From: a virus
Length of the DNA: 23,470 bases
Reading direction: 5' to 3' (one strand)
IMG/VR virus record: IMGVR_UViG_3300030012_000218
Coordinates: 1-23,470 of that record
A program made the position numbers and the translations under genes. Numbering within the stretch: the stretch's first letter is position 1; each line of letters opens with the position of its first letter. Of this stretch, positions 22,944 through 23,470 are shown piece by piece. The notes under the pieces were generated by a model. It did no database searches and was not told the DNA's origin. It saw nothing but the letters and a program-made list of their open reading frames with translations.

Positions 22944-23395
22944 TGGCATACATAGGAACAGCTCCTACAGATGGACAATATACAATCTTAGATGATATAT
23001 CATCAGGCTTTAACGGATCAGAAGTAACATTTAACTTAACAAGTGGTGGTACTGCTGTTGTACCTCAGACAGATGCTAATGCCTTAATCTCTATCTCTGG
23101 TGTTGTGCAATACACATCTGCATATAGTATTAGTGGATCACAGATAACATTTAGTTCTGCTCCATTATCGACAGATACTTTTAGTGGTAGAGTTCTTGGT
23201 AATAGTAAAGATATTGGTACACCTACTGACGGAACAGTAACTTCTTCTAGTCTATCCTCTACATTCTTTATGACTAACGGACAAACATTTAACAACATAT
23301 CTATTGCATCTGGTAAAAATGCTATGGCAGTAGGTACAATAACTGTGAGTGGTACATTGACAGTACCATCAGGGAGTACATTTGTAATATTATGA
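22943..23395 (+). CDS. short tail-fibre protein, 150 aa
   Basis: The start MAYIGTAPTDGQYTIL shares the 'M.YIG..P' opening with the previous protein, suggesting a common docking segment. It continues with FNGSEVTFNLTSGG, then ALISISGVVQYTSAYSISGS followed by QITFSSAPLSTDTFSG, a module widely seen in marine phage fibres. The last 50 residues are strand-rich (FNNISIASGKNAMAVGTITV), as in triple beta-helix tips. The TGA overlaps the next ATG (ATGA). This is a structural assignment; ligand unknown. Confidence 0.8.
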   Translation: MAYIGTAPTDGQYTILDDISSGFNGSEVTFNLTSGGTAVVPQTDANALISISGVVQYTSAYSISGSQITFSSAPLSTDTFSGRVLGNSKDIGTPTDGTVTSSSLSSTFFMTNGQTFNNISIASGKNAMAVGTITVSGTLTVPSGSTFVIL

Positions 23396-23470
23396 GTACA
23401 TTAGAAGTAAATAAAATAACACCAAGTACAGGAACAAGTATTACTCTTGGTGATAGTGGTGATACATTTA
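23392..23470 (+). CDS. 5' end of another tail-fibre-like gene, cut by the window edge
   Basis: The frame starts MSTLEVNKITPSTGTSITLG and is open to the edge. The 'L.VN.ITPSTGTSITLGDSGDT' opening is a common start of fibre or adhesin proteins in marine phages. Its ATG overlaps the previous stop. It shows that the fibre series continues beyond this window. Confidence 0.75.
   Translation, partial: MSTLEVNKITPSTGTSITLGDSGDTF

Overview
The window is part of a tailed-phage genome with a T7-like (podovirus) virion. It is strongly A+T-rich, and its small conserved proteins and tail-fibre families are of the kind I associate with marine phages, most plausibly phages of SAR11/Pelagibacter or other AT-rich marine alphaproteobacteria. 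The host is inferred from composition and protein style only. I saw no tRNA, integrase, insertion sequence or CRISPR array.

Layout. Positions 1-1044 hold a leftward group of small genes of unknown function, three complete and one cut by the window edge. Each complete gene follows a strong AGGAG-type ribosome site, and the complete genes overlap by a few bases. Positions 1045-1386 form a divergent, unusually GC-rich non-coding region with a perfect 16-bp inverted repeat, a second nested stem and a further stem just before the small terminase gene. From about 1387 to the right edge everything reads rightward: small terminase, a run of six very small and mostly lysine-rich proteins plus one larger hypothetical, large terminase, a possible permuted papain-fold protein, a coiled-coil protein, an unknown 239-aa protein, portal, a small protein, scaffold, a small protein, major capsid, probable decoration protein, tail tubular proteins A and B, three internal (ejection) proteins equivalent to T7 gp14, gp15 and gp16, a T7 gp17-type tail fibre, and a series of small fibre or adhesin proteins cut by the right edge.

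How it works together. Terminase pumps DNA through the portal into a shell built by scaffold and capsid protein. The tubular proteins complete the tail, the internal proteins are ejected to carry DNA across the envelope, and the fibre series recognises the host. Most neighbouring genes abut or overlap (TAATG, ATGA, GTGA), so translation is probably coupled. Real gaps inside the rightward block occur only before the 126-aa gene (1774-1885) and before the major capsid gene (9150-9262). A C/G-only hairpin sits between capsid and tail genes.

Most notable: the divergent inverted-repeat region, the His/Glu/Cys arrangement in the 147-aa protein after the large terminase, an HExxH metallopeptidase-like motif inside the gp16-like ejection protein, and the two-register repeat block of the tail fibre. 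No wholly new multi-gene system is evident; the strongest candidates for new biology are these single elements.
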